A stretch of 64,000 bases of DNA from Phorcus lineatus (taxonomy: Eukaryota > Mollusca > Gastropoda > Trochida > Trochidae): positions 55,453,877 to 55,517,876 of the forward strand of contig OV121081.1 in assembly GCA_921293015.1 (NCBI GenBank), given 5' to 3'. The notes below the pieces were generated by a model. That model made no database searches. It had not been told where the DNA came from and saw nothing but the letters and a program-made list of their open reading frames with translations. Numbering within the stretch: the stretch's first letter is position 1; each line of letters opens with the position of its first letter. Shown in pieces: positions 21,628-34,579 of this stretch. The translations under genes were made by a program, and so were the position numbers.

Positions 21628-24344
21628 TTTCTGTGTTCATGATCAAGCAATTGGATGTTATATGGGAGAAAATCAAAAGTCTGCATATCAGTTTGTGAGA
21701 GTTCTCTCATCTTCTTTGGCAAATGGACTTGTCGTTCAAATAGCCCTTTACAATATTTTTTTCTTTAAATGCATAGTTTATTTATTAAAAAATCCACCAT
21801 CTGATAAGCAGGTTTGTTGGTCAATTTTGCACCAATCTTTTTCTTTCACTAACCAGTAATTGGTTGGCAGGCAGTATGCTTTTTCAACACTGGTTCATTA
21901 TGAATCATATGAATGGTTGTCAAAATGTCTTCAGTTTATGAAACGCTATGATGTTGTTACATATTCAAAAAAACTTTTAAAAAGGTAGCCTCCATGGAAG
22001 TTGACCATGCCAGTGGATCTGATACCGAATTAAATATATTATATTAAACTCATGAGATCTTTCTCATGTTATTAATCAAAGTATCTGGTTTTGGTTGAAC
22101 AATATTCCCGTAGAAGTTTATGGGGGATACAGAAATGACCTCTCTGTCCGTCCGAACAAACCCTTTTTGAGTACAAAACAGCAAGGCCTAGCTCAGTGAA
22201 AGTTGGTATAGGGAACAGTCATGTGAATGGGTACCTTTTGGGGTTTTCATAATCTTCCTACATTTATTTTCAGCCAATTTCCATGGAAATTAAGATTAAG
22301 ATTTAGTTTCCAGCCCAGAACTCAAAAAAAAATAATGCCTATCTCATTGAAACTATCTAAATGATACAACTTCTCATGGAGTGGTGCCTTTTGGGGTTTT
22401 CCACAAATTTCTACTTTTGGCCATTGCCATGGAATCATTAGTTAGATCCTAAAACCAGAAAACTCAATAAGCATAAGGTCAAGCTCATTGACGCTTGATG
22501 TGTAGAACAACAATCGTGTTTCATGCATCCCTTTTGTTTTTTGACTTCATAATTTTATGGGGCGTTTCCATGGAAACACAAGTTACGCTACTGTTTCAAA
22601 GGTTGGACCTTAAAACCTCATCACTAAGCATAATGCAGAGTCAACTGAAAGCAGCGCAGTTGGGCCATTGATGGATGTAAATATAAAATTCCCCCCTTTG
22701 CATTGGGGCCCCTTTGGCACACATAAGAAATGACCCATGGGAGTAGCAGAAATGCTTAACTTGTCAGTTTCCAACAAGATAAGAGTAGACAATCTTCAGT
22801 GTGAATATCAATTTAAAATTAAAGAATCATGACTTTTTTATGCAATATTATTGTATTCTATTTTGTTGGAAACATTAAAAATACATCAATTTGTCTCTAG
22901 CTTTTGCAACAGATCTAATTTTAGAACTGAAATGACAGTTTTGGTTACGTTAATGTAATACATATTTACATTGATATTTGAATAAATTCAATGATTGTTA
23001 TTTGAAACTAAATTTGTCTTTTTTTTGTAATGAACAATCTGCACTGACAAATGTCCCACTAATTTTGATATCTCTTGGGCCCACTTTATCTCAATAGTAA
23101 AGTCAGGATCTAAAGGTTAAATACATTACCAATGATCTTTTCAACCAAGAATATGAGGTATTGAGGGATTATGAAAGACTACAGCTTTTCAACGATTGTT
23201 CAATATATATGGAGAAAATAAGTTGGGGATATGTTCATTTTTATGATTGGGATACCATCATTGTGTCAATGAAGTACAAGATCAGTATTATTTCAAAGTT
23301 TGACTTATATCTGTAACATTTCCCCCTGTAAATTTCAAACTTTTGCCTCTTGGCAGAGGACATAGCCAACTCTAGCTGCTTTAAATACTTGTAAAGGTAA
23401 CTTATGCATGAAGAGAAAATAAACATGGAAAATGTAAAGATTCAACTTTTTATTTGAACAGCATATCAACAACACCATTCACATAATCCATTCATCAACA
23501 ATAAGATTTGAAGACACATCCGTCCAGTTAAAACTCAGAATCTCTTACAAAAGGCTTGTCTTCAAATGTTAAAAGCATGAATCCATTCTCGCATAAAAAC
23601 ATGATATTGATCAACATTAAAAGTTGTTACAGTTACTTATTTGCATGTTGATCCACAATGTAAATTTAAAAATTTACAATAAAAATCATACTTGCAGGGA
23701 TATGTACACTTGTTTAACATTTGTACAAGACAATCGCTCAGATATACACATACGCACTCTGTCATTGTTTTGAAAGACATGAATATAAAATAAATATTTA
23801 CGCAACTGTCAATGTGCATGTTCTGGAATTATTTGATTGTTTCATTTTTATATTTAATTACGCCACTCATATCTACATAAATTACTTAGCTAGTGTTAAA
23901 AATTTAATTCTTTCATTGATATCACTCTTGCATTCATTTAATACTTTAGAAAAATATTTAGGAAAATAAATATGTTTTGATATATTGATGTTGGAAATGA
24001 TTATGATCTTTTAGCCATGGTTGACTGATGATGGTTGCCCTATATGAAGGATGAAATCATTGCAAAAGCAATGACATAGCACCATACAATGGAAGGATTG
24101 CAATACTTGAGAACACTTAATGCCTGAGTTGAACTTTGGATTTGTACTTGGTCTCATAATCTTGTTCAGTCACTTGAGTTGTCGATGCCAGCATCATAAT
24201 ATTAACTCAGTGGTTTTGTATATTGCACTTTGAGATCAGTCAGATCTTGGTCAGCTGTCATTGAGTCTGTAGTTAAACTTTGTCCAGCAAAGTTTTAGAG
24301 ATCAATCTATGACTTCTTGTCAAGAAGTCGAACACTTGTCACTG
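21628..24344. other. Convergent 3' flanks of TSEN34 and the Emi1-like gene
   Basis: No further gene is supported. The left side is the TSEN34 3' UTR and flank. Around 22080-22800 there is a diffuse repeat in which TTCCATGGAAA-like palindromes recur (22280, 22430, 22565), probably an old transposon. Plus-strand AATAAA at 22981-22986 and minus-strand AATAAA near 23449-23454 are candidate poly(A) signals for the two convergent genes. Confidence 0.4.
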
Positions 24345-26319
24345 TTATAAACGTCTCAGATTTTTTTTGCTTTTCTTGGAACCAACAGTATCTATTTTCG
24401 ATTTTTTCATTGCCACAGGAATACAGTTCCGAGCACCATGATGTTCACAAAAACACTTCACACAAAAGTCAAACTTGCACTTTTCGTTCAAACACACTCC
24501 TCGGTCTTGTACTGCATGTGTTTTTGCTGCCGAGTTGCACTTTGGACAGTGTCGCAGATTCTCATGTGACTGGAGGGATGATACTGCCTGAACAATAAAT
24601 AATGCAAAGGTTAGAAATAAGGTTATTTTTAAGCTAAAACATAAGTTAAACTATGAAAGATCAAGATTTTTTAATTTTTAGAAAAGTAACGTCATGACTA
24701 ATTAGGTTATGCATCTGCAAAGTGGTAATACATTGACAAAGGCATTTATGAAGTACATGACATTTGAAGAAATCCAGCTACTCATATCAATCATAATATG
24801 TCATATAATTATCCTTAACATGAGTATAGTAAAGGTAAAGCCTATATTTTCACATTTACTTGATCAAGGATGAAAGGATGTGAATTTTCAAGAAATGAAA
24901 TGAAACACAAAATACCTGGGCAAAGAGGTTGATGACTGGCATTTTCTTAGGTGACCTTGGGACATGTGTGGTTTGAACTGTGGTCAGAACTTCACCTGTG
25001 GTCAGTCCTCTGTGTTGACGCTTCGAAGACTTGCCAGCATTTTCCTGAAACAATAATTCAATACACATGTATACAAAGTTAACAATTTGTGAAATAATTT
25101 TAGAAGGCCGTTGCCTAGTGAGTCTCTCTCAGCACTGCAATGTCTTATGTACTGAAGAAAGATGTGAAGCATTGTCCTAACAGGTAGCTTACTGAGAAAC
25201 CTTTCCAAGAATATAATGCTTCAAGAACATTTTGTTATCCTTTTAATCAGGGGAGTATGATTAAATTTTTCTTTCAGATAGAATGCCATAAGTAGAATTC
25301 ATGTCAAAGAAAACAATTGTTGCTTACCTTTCCAAGGGATGATGCCCTAGATTTCAATGACTTGAGGTATTTTTGTCGTTTGGCTCTAGCTCTACTATCA
25401 TTGTCACACATTGTCTTCCAATGACGAGAGACATGGCGAATCCTGCAAAAAAAATAAGGATCTTATTATTGTATGGCATATTAGGATTTTAAACACTTTA
25501 AAACAGCAGGAAATAATTATAAAACATTTTTAGTTTTCCACTTTAAAATCCTGACATCTAAAGATACATATACTTCAACTAGTTTTTTTAAGCATTCAGT
25601 ACTTCACTTAGTGGTAGGAAGTAAGTTTTATGATATAAACCAATGATCACTATTCAATACCTGCACAAGTCTTTTGGCTCAAGATAGGATAGCACCATGG
25701 ACACTCCCTGAATGTTTCGGACACTCATTTCTGATAAAATATCAACTTTCTCCAGACCCATTTTTCTTCCAATTAATCGATCAGGTTCACTTGGTGAGAA
25801 ATGCTGCACAACATCATGAATCGCGACACAGTCCAGTTTCTCCACAAGTCCTGAAGCCCCAAAACTAGAATCCAGATCACTCGATTCAAACTCTAAACTG
25901 TAGCGAGGAAAGTCAGACAGTCGCTTCTTATACTTCTTTTCAGAAACCTCTTCTTCCTCAGGAACTTCCCAGTCATTGAACATTGGACACTCACAGTTCA
26001 CATTTTCACAAAGGTCATCATTTGTTTTTAATAAATGACGATCATGTCTGACAAAACAATTCACATCTGTATGGTTTGTGGTGACTGTGTTGTCAAGGAA
26101 AGCAGTGTCATTGGTTGATTCAACAATCGAGTCTGGATAACCACTGTCATTTCCAGGGGAGTACAAACTAAGTGAAAGGGATTTTGTTGCAAGAGGTGTA
26201 CTTGTACTTAGTGATCGACTCTTTATTTGCTCTGAGAAGTCTTGTGAGTAGTCCATACTGTCAAACTGGAGTAGAGGCACAGATGCTTTACGAGGCTTGA
26301 AATGCATCTTTGCATCCAT
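24345..26319 (-). CDS. FBXO5: Emi1-like F-box/ZBR inhibitor of APC/C (4 coding exons, 381 aa)
   Basis: Emi1/FBXO5 and Emi2/FBXO43 block the anaphase-promoting complex and so control cyclin stability; Drosophila Rca1 is the invertebrate counterpart. Exons: 25661-26319, 25328-25442, 24916-25044, 24345-24587, total 1146 nt including the stop (human Emi1 is 447 aa). Seen: a Ser-rich N-terminus with DSGYPDS (58-64), resembling the beta-TrCP phosphodegron; an F-box from about 198 (VSMVLSYLEPKDLC) to about 235 (RHVSRHWKTMC); a basic linker; a C6HC zinc-binding region with Cys315, 318, 333, 338, 343, 346 or 348, His350/351 and Cys356; and the C-terminal RRL, the RL tail that docks on APC/C. The ATG follows directly on a splice acceptor, and an in-frame stop lies in the upstream exon, which ends at 27098. 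Whether it is closer to Emi1 or Emi2 is unresolved; one ancestral gene is likely. Confidence 0.9.
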
Positions 26320-27097
26320 CTGAAAATGAATTCCAAGCAATTATTAAGTTGTTTAAAATGATTAATCAATTGGCTATAAATTGAAGATCAAATGGATTTA
26401 TGTAAATCCAAAAATATTTTACTGTTGCTATAAGCTTACACTAATAACAGGTAAACTAAAATTATCAAAAAATGTTTTATCAGTCAATATCTGACTTTCA
26501 TAAATAAATGAAATAGATACACATTTTTCATTATAAAACGATAACTTGTGAAAGCAAATTCAATTGTTTCTACAGAGAGGCAGGAACAGGTTGAATTATA
26601 GTCCTTATGAACCTGTCGAAAGTATTTGGTTGCAATGAGCTGATGCCCCATGCTGGGATGTCCCCCCATGCCCCTTGATGGTGATCAAAGTTAGTATCTA
26701 GCTTAGGAAACATGGATAAACTTGTTAACAGAACGATGAATCTATTTACTAAAACTATAGAAATGCAATTATCAATTTTATATAAATAAATGTTGATATT
26801 TGACTTTGATTTGCCCGATAAAGAAGTTTATCCCCACGAAGTTTTTCAAATTCTCGATCGGCTCGAAAATTCCCCGCCCATCTTTCATTGTTTGATACTC
26901 ATTTTAAAATTGACCACAATGAATTGTTTCAAGGTATATATCCAACAAGTTATAATAATCAATCGAACAACGATAGACAACACTTATCTATTGCAAATAA
27001 ATTGTTATTTTGAGGAGGTATTGGCGATCGATTGAGCCCGGGTCAAGCGGGAATCTCCCTCCAGATAAATATCAAAATAGAACTGTTCGTCACTCAC

Positions 27098-27861
27098 CTT
27101 CTTCAACAAAAATATAGTACTTTAAAAGCCGTTAGATCGTTGACGGTTGAGAAATTGACTGCAGATCAGTTGGAATAAGTGTATGATCAAAGAAAAATTG
27201 TAATTTATAACTCATAACATGCTGTACTAGAAAATTTTCTACTGCGTATCGTCGACACGTTCCTCCATATTTCTAAATCTTTCAAATCGTTCGCCACAAA
27301 TGTAAGAGCCAATCAAATCGCGTGCTTTCGGGGTTGTGTATCTCGCGAGATATACAACTATTTCCGTGAACCTACGAGAGTATCTTGTCTGTTAGTCTTT
27401 CCGGCGTAAACAAACACGTGAAAGTGGGCATGTTTTGTTTTTATCTTGCTAATTCAATAAAACCTACTTTCATTAAGGATATTTCGTTTTACAGACATTG
27501 ATTTTGCCTCACTAGTATGATGTATATTGGTAACAATAAATGATTTCGTGTTCATTTATACTTGATGATGCATTTACAAATTTCTTTATGGAAAGTTATT
27601 AGAGGCTTTGTCGTGATAACCTTTATTTTCAATCTTGCTCTAGTTTTGAAAATTGTGTGGCCCCTGAGATCGTACATGACACTGAAAGTTTAGTTTTAAG
27701 TTATTTTACAAGTAATCAAACAAAGTAATTCTAAATGTTTATTCCACATAGTAGCTCTCTCTAGACTAAGTAATTTGTTAACCATTCCATTTCAAGTTCC
27801 ATTCCGTTAATCTAAATATCTTTCTTTCTTTCTGATAGTACTAAACGTCATTTAATTTCAG
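27098..27861. promoter_or_regulatory. Divergent promoter of the Emi1-like gene and POLR2K
   Basis: The two genes are head-to-head. The Emi1-like 5' UTR exon ends at 27098 (donor GTGAGTG on the minus strand); POLR2K coding exon 1 follows an acceptor at 27861, so it also has an upstream UTR exon. Between them, TCTCGCGAGA at 27341-27350 sits in a near-perfect 26-bp palindrome (27335-27360). A CCAAT box is at 27309-27313, a TTTCCGGCG word near 27399 and CACGTG near 27415. TCTCGCGAGA is a known CpG-promoter motif in vertebrates, bound by BANP. Confidence 0.6.
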
Positions 27862-27868
27862 CCATACA

Positions 27869-30315
27869 ATGGATCAATCTGGGAAGGAGACACCAGGAGG
27901 GTCAACAAAGCAACAAACAATGGTCTACATTTGTGGAGGTACTTACTTAAGCCTGTAACTGTTTTAGTTTATGCAATCTAAACTGCATATATGTTTGATG
28001 AATGATGACAGCATAAATGTTCAAGTTTGTTTTAAGTGTATACTACTCTGAGATCTAGATTGTTATGATTGAATTTGAAATTTTAAAAAGAATTAAGAGA
28101 TGATGTACATAATATGTGGTGAACATTTTCATGGATATTTTGTTTACCTTTCCAGTGTTATCCTTCTCTATCTCTATTCTCTATATTCTGAACTGTTTGG
28201 TATGGTGAAAACTGACAAACTGGTCTTTCTCTTGTCAGGCTTTACTACTTATATAATGTAGCTCCAGGGAATGGTAACATCATGCAGTATAATCTTTCAG
28301 TTGTTCTTTGGAGCTTTGCTAATTAACAAAAAAGTAGTTTTATTGCTTGAAGGTTGTAAAGCAATCTATTGAAGGGTATTGTTCTTACAGGGGGTTATTA
28401 GGATGTCTCAGTTCAGTTAACTTCACAAGTTGTAAAATGGGAAGCTGTTATGTCATGGGCAGTCGACACCTATCCCCCCTATCTCCTCACGGGGGTCTGA
28501 GTATCTATCGAAGAATAAGCTCGCTTTTCATCAGGCTGTTTGTTTTAGGGGTTAATCTTCTGGTTTAAGTTTTAATCCTTTCTTAATCCTCTCCAGGGGA
28601 TTCTGTCACTCTATTTCTTGTTTGTACTTATTTTAAATGCAAGCCATGTTAATTTTTTCTTTGCTCATTTTATGTATTATTAATATTTTGCAAGTTTCTC
28701 TTTACGTTGTGTGCAATAAATTTCTTCTTCCTTAAAAAATTATTGTAATTTGATATCAATATTTGTTTTCTTAAAGTGGCCTTATTCAAAGTGATATTAG
28801 TTTTAACATTTAAATGTTATCTTAAAAAAAGCTTACAACTAACATAGTTTGCAAAAATGATATATTGATGATCATGTTCATTTTCAATAATTGAGATATA
28901 GCAAACAGATTTCACAAGATTTAGTGTTATGTGGATTACATTTCATTGCCTTAATTCTCTATGTCAAATATTACATGCAACACTCTAACAAAATCATCAG
29001 TTTAAAAATTGATGTTTTCATTCATCATATTAACTCTTACATTTGTGTTCATGACCATTGTTAAACTTCTGCATTTGATTTAAATTATACACTTACTATT
29101 CACTCAAATTAAATATTAGTTGTAAGAATGAAATTTGGTAATAAAAACACCTTTTCAAAGACTTTTACAGCAGTGACAAGGAAACCTGCCGAACAGTGTG
29201 ACATTTATGACCCATCCTTCATTTCGGATGTCCAGACTGTGAAATTGCTAGTCTGCTAAAGAATTTAATCTTCTCACTCTCTTTGTTTGTTTTATGATTC
29301 AGTATTTCCACAACTTAAGACAAGCTTTTGTTGGTTCTCTTTTTTTATATATATATAATAAACCACTGAAAGAGGATGTGCCGTCTGACAGGCCATTCAT
29401 TCACTGATTGGTATAAACATAGTTCTTGTTTATGAGTAATAAGGTGCTCCAATAGCTCATATGATACAACATGAGTGTGATATTATTGATTAAAGAAAAG
29501 TATAAAAACAACACTAAAATAGACACTGAGTGATTAAAGACTTTCCAATACATAAGAATACAGTGTACACTCGTTTGAGGGGCTTTTAGAAGTTGATTGA
29601 CTCATTTCAGAGTGCCATCAGGAGAATGAAATCAGAGCGCGAGATCCGATCCGATGCAGGGAATGTGGCTACAGAATCATGTACAAGAAGAGAACCAAAA
29701 GAAGTATCCTTTTTAAGCAGGCTGTCATTTCTCATTAATATTCTTAAAATTTTCCTAAAAATCTATTCCTAAAAAGTCAGCTGTCGGCCAACCATTTTTT
29801 GGGGGCATCAATTGGGGGAGAAAACAAGGTGTACTTCAATTTAATCTACAACAAATAAAGATTTACTAAATGTATTAATAGTTTATCCACAAATTTACAA
29901 ATGATTCATGATGTGACTAATCTGTAATTCCTTGTCAGTTACCAGTTAGGTTCTTCACAGTGGCAATGAATGGCGTCTTTCCAGCTTTTCTTTATTTCTT
30001 TTTTAGTTTTGAAATTGTTTTCCACTAAAAAATATCTTGACATCACACTTCCTTTAAGCTTGTCAAGGATGAATCTTTCCTTCTTATTCATGACCAGTTG
30101 ACAATTTATGTATGTAAATGACAAAATGTATTTTTAAGTTCCATGCAAATAATTGAACTTTATAAGTTAATGTGATTGATGTTTAGTCAGTAAATTGGTT
30201 TAAATATTGACCGAATTTCTAAAATATCTATGTTGTAAATTATGTTTTCTTTTTGATAAAGAAGCTTGTTACTTTTCCTTAATTCTATTCAGTGATTGTA
30301 TTTGATGCCAGATGA
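27869..30315 (+). CDS. POLR2K: RNA polymerase I/II/III subunit RPABC4 (RPB12), 61 aa
   Basis: This is the smallest shared subunit of nuclear RNA polymerases I, II and III; it binds one zinc ion and helps assemble the core. Exons: 27869-27938, 29611-29703, 30293-30315, total 186 nt including the stop; human is 58 aa. Seen: a variable N-terminus, then zinc ligands Cys22, Cys25 (YICGECH) and Cys39, Cys42 ([17 protein letters not shown]), ending in VFDAR as in the family. All introns split codons and keep frame. The first exon begins at an acceptor 8 bases before the ATG, so a 5' UTR exon lies upstream in the shared promoter with the Emi1-like gene. A plus-strand AATAAA at 31580-31585 is a candidate poly(A) signal. 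Confidence 0.96.
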
Positions 30316-33199
30316 TGTGGTGTCCTCGTCCTCATCTTGTACATATTCAACATCAATTGTCATCATCCAAGTCATCAGCAGGCCCTGTGTACAGGGACTG
30401 TCGTTAAAATGGACATTTTGTTAAAAAGAACATTGACATCTTGTTGAGAAGTCTTCTTCATTACAGAACTTTTTGAGGAGAATAATTTGTGTTCTACTTT
30501 CTACAACAGAATGTCATATTGTGCTGGTTTTATATCTTAAACTCATGTAAGTCTGCATTTTCTTGTACATACATATAAAAATTTGTCAAATTACTGAAAA
30601 GGATTATGGTTAAAATGTAATCTTGGTAACAATGAACATAAAAACATTTAACTGTCTTATCTAGTTCTTGTTGTTCATGATGTTTGTTGACCAGAATTCT
30701 GCTGTACTCCTTGACTGATATATTAAAAATCCTGTTTTCATTCTCAACTCATGAGAACTAAAGAAGCCAGTAGCCAATAACAGGCTTCATGGTTATCTGT
30801 CACATTGCCATACTTCAAAACAAGGTACCCAATTTTACTTCTAGGTGAACAGAGGCACATTTCACATAAATTTTCTTGCCTAAGGTGACACCACAAGTTT
30901 CTCAACTCGTGAATCACCCTTCAAAAGCACTCTGTCAGTCCATCATTGAATCGGGTAACCCACCAATCCAGCAAGCCATGCCTGATGTTGCTGAATTTCC
31001 TTGAAGTTGACAACTGACCAAGCCTCTAAACCAACTGCCACAATTTACAGATTTCTTACTTCCTAAAGACTTGCGAAAAAGGGAGTTGTATTTTGCTTTT
31101 CCATCACATGAGTCAGAATTCAATTCCAGTAACAGTAATTTTGTGCTTTAATTTTCAATCTTATATCAATAAGTTTTTATGGGGGTATACATTTACATTT
31201 CAGACAAGCAAAAAATGATCATCATTAGTGAAAGAGAATAACCCACAAATTTACCACCTTTGTTGACAGGTAACATTACATCACAGGTACCAGAGGATAC
31301 ACTCCCATACAGGTATATTCAATTACTGCAGCGGTGATCAAAAGGATATTGCAATTAGTGTAGAGTGGTTTAATATACCTGATGAACTTCACAGGCTGTC
31401 AACACCTGCCAAGAAGTAGAATTATCAGCTGAGGAACAGCATCTCACAAACAACCTGTTGAATACACAACTAAATTCTGGGAGTCTGTCTTCCATGGAAG
31501 TCTCATTTTACTTGCTTTTGGGATGTTATTTACATGATGAATTCATAAAAAAGATTAATGTTGTGCTTTAATGATGATGAATAAACTAAAAAAACGCACA
31601 ACATAATTATTATTGTGATGTTAACTGTGGTTGTAAAATGTCAAAACATACAAAATAACACTAAGTTTGATTTTTTATTTCTATATGGACACTAAGATTT
31701 TAACCGTTTATGGTTATTGAAATATCTAATTTAATCAGAAAAATCGTAAGTACTCATGAACAAATGTGTATATAAATATAGACTAAAGTTCGTTCATTTT
31801 ATTCCAAATGGCTTGCGACACTAAGATTTTAACCGTTTATGGTTATTGAAATACCTAATTTAATCTGAAAAATCATAAAATCATAAGTACTCATGAACAA
31901 ATGTGTATATGAATATAGACTAAAGTTCGTTCATTTTATTCCACATGGCTTGCGACTCTGATACAGATGCCATTAGTCAAATGTCTTCAATAGCATAATA
32001 AGGATCGCCGATCATCGATCAGACTTGTGTCTGAAACAAAAAGAGGCAAGCCGTTCAAGTTCTTTAGTAAAGTTACTTATAAAAATTACATTCAAAAGTG
32101 CCATTATCCAAATGAATAACAAATGGTACTTAGAATATCAATAAGCGAACATTTATTACAGTTAATAGCCATACAGGCGGTGTGAATCTTCAATACATCC
32201 GTTGCTTGCAACATTATATAGAAATTGATAAACGGTCCGTTACTATTAACTGGACTTTCCATGCTAACTTTTCCAGATAAAATCCTCTATTATGATGATA
32301 AAAGATTATGTAATTCAGTGTTAAATCCTGAGACAATCTCTCTCTAAAAAAGCTGTATCAAAGGTGGTGATTATCCCCCTCAAGGTACTCATAATCTCAA
32401 TTGTTACGTCACACAATAATTATTATTCGTCAGTTCAAAGGTGCCGCTAGTATTTCTTGTACTACAGACATTTGTAGACCTTAATCAAACAAATATTTAA
32501 AGAGTACGAAGTTTATCATCTTACAGATCCTCTCTTTGTTCGTTGTCAGCTGCGAAGAACTAATGATATCAGAAAATTGTGTCCGACAATCTCGTATACT
32601 TTCTTAATAGTGGGCACACTATTTAGTGAAAATTATCTCACAATTGAAACAAGAGTCATGAGCTTTTAAAATATACGTTCATCTATCATTTCAAGCGAAA
32701 TATGAAAAATGTTTAGATGCCGTTGACGATGGCATTCACATTATGAACAAGAACTCTTATGGAGCGCGGATGTAAGAAATACATTTGGAAGTTACGGTAA
32801 TAATATGATTTCTTGTATAACAGACTTTTATGGGCGACGCAAGAGATATAAGGAGTATATTAATGAAGTTATAAAATTTAACCTCGAACTTTTTTATTGC
32901 TTAGAATTTCTTCTGAAACATCCGAAAAAGTACTGTTTTATACAGTTTGCTGTCAGTGAGGTTGTTGACCTAGATAATAATAGACCTATGTAGATAATGC
33001 AAGGAAAAGGATGGACACTTTATCGAAAAATATCCTGTTCATTATTTGATTTGCACTCTCCAAGACAATACTGTTAAAAGCATAATACCATTAATATATT
33101 GAAAGGGTAATTTAGAATATCAGATCCTAATATTCTTTATAATATTTTCAACATTATGAATATGAATAAAAATCTGCATGCATATCTGTTTTGACTATA
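30316..33199. other. POLR2K 3' flank and intergenic region
   Basis: No conserved coding exon is seen. The region holds a candidate poly(A) signal (31580-31585) and a two-unit tandem duplication (31688-31953). From there to about 33.2 kb I see only AT-rich sequence and short unrecognised frames, such as 62 codons at 32805-32993. Confidence 0.45.
31688..31953. repeat. Tandem duplication, two units of about 130 bp
   Basis: Unit 1 (31688-31816) and unit 2 (31817-31953) both start GACACTAAGATTTTAACCG and end in TGGCTTGC. They differ by a few substitutions and by a small insertion (an extra AATCATAA-like stretch) in unit 2. The high similarity suggests a fairly recent event. No function is apparent. 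Confidence 0.9.
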
Positions 33200-33314
33200 A
33201 TCAATTTTGCCTATCAAAATATTCTGCTGTGTCAGGGTATTTACATCCACGTAAGGCTTCTGTTATAGTAGTTTTCTATGGATTAAAATTTTATACACGG
33301 AGAGTGGTGAGATA

Positions 33315-34379
33315 TGTAGAGATACTGAAGTGGTCTTGGAAAGATGGAGGTCCGATTATCAGTCTTTATTGAACGGAGACTATGACAATTATGATTCTGG
33401 AAGGACGTATATGGATGTAGAGAATGACACAGAATCTAATATATCTGGCGAGATAACTCTGGTAGAAGTGGAAGCAGCTCTACGTAAAGCTAAGAAACAC
33501 AAGGCAGCTGGAATAGACAACATCCCCGTGGACCTACTTCAAGGAGATAACATACCTAAGATATTGCATAGACTCTTTAACGTGTGTTTCAACACCTCAC
33601 GTATTCTAAAGACGTGGAATAAAGGAATCATGTGTCCTATCCCGTAAGCTACTTCTGCAGACCCGAGAGACCCACTGAGCTACAGGGGACTAACACTAGC
33701 TCCAGCAGTCTATAAACTCTACTGTAGTGTTTTAAATGAGAGACTATACGTATGGGCCGAGTGGAACGACGTTATCTCTGATGACCAGAACGGCTTTCGT
33801 CGTAATCGATCTACGATAGATCACATCAGCTGCCTTACAAGCATAATTGAAACAAGGAAACTAATGAGAAAGTCAACTTATACAGCTTTTATTGATTTAA
33901 AGAAAGCCTATGATGGTATAAATAGAGGAAAGTTATGGGAACGACTACATGATACGGGTATCACTGGAAAGATGTTTAAGGCGCTACAATCCTTGTACCA
34001 CAGTGTGGAGTGTTCAGTCCGTGTCAACCAACAGTATACTCCATGGTTCAGAGTAAACAGAGGACTCAAACAAGGATGCATTCTGTCGCCTTTATTATTT
34101 AACCTTTACATCAACGACCTAGTTGAGAAAATCAATGCAGTTGGATCAGGAGTCACGTGTGGTAACATCAGGATTAGTGTACTGGCATACGCAGATGACC
34201 TTGTTTTCATAGCAGAAACTGAAGAGGATCTCAACTCACTTTTAGCTGTTCTAGACGAGTGGTGTGCATCCAACTATATGTACGTAAACCAAGAAAAGTC
34301 GAAGGTCATCCACTTCAGAACTCAATCGGTTGAAAGAATATCTGTGATTTTTAAATGCGGCGACAAAGTACTATCTGTG
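33315..34379 (+). pseudogene. LINE reverse transcriptase, N-terminal part
   Basis: Reverse-transcriptase motifs appear in order: KAAGIDNIPVDLL, DQNGFRRNRSTIDH, AFIDLKKAYDGINR, GLKQGCILSPLLFNLYINDL and the catalytic AYADDLVFIAE. The frame is continuous except for one TAA at 33645-33647, where related elements have a sense codon. It breaks off at GDKVLS where the second LINE is inserted. The fragment is inactive. Confidence 0.9.
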
Positions 34380-34579
34380 GTAATAATAATAATAATAATG
34401 AGTATTTATAAAGCGCTATATCCATACACAAGGTGCATGCTCAAAGCGCATATACATGTTAGAATAAAGGGTAATGATGTGAAGTATTGGCATGAATAAA
34501 ATCAAAGAGAAAAGTATGAGTTATAACATATGAATAAATATAGTACACAAAGTCAGATAATTCCGTCAGTGGGAAAAAT

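Noticed and set aside
22080..22800. Possible coding relic around repeated TTCCATGGAAA palindromes
   Set aside because: No frame of note. The palindromes recur irregularly and look like an old noncoding repeat whose ends I could not define.
34381..34398. TAA trinucleotide microsatellite as an independent repeat
   Set aside because: It is the 3' tail (ATT units on the minus strand) of the nested LINE.
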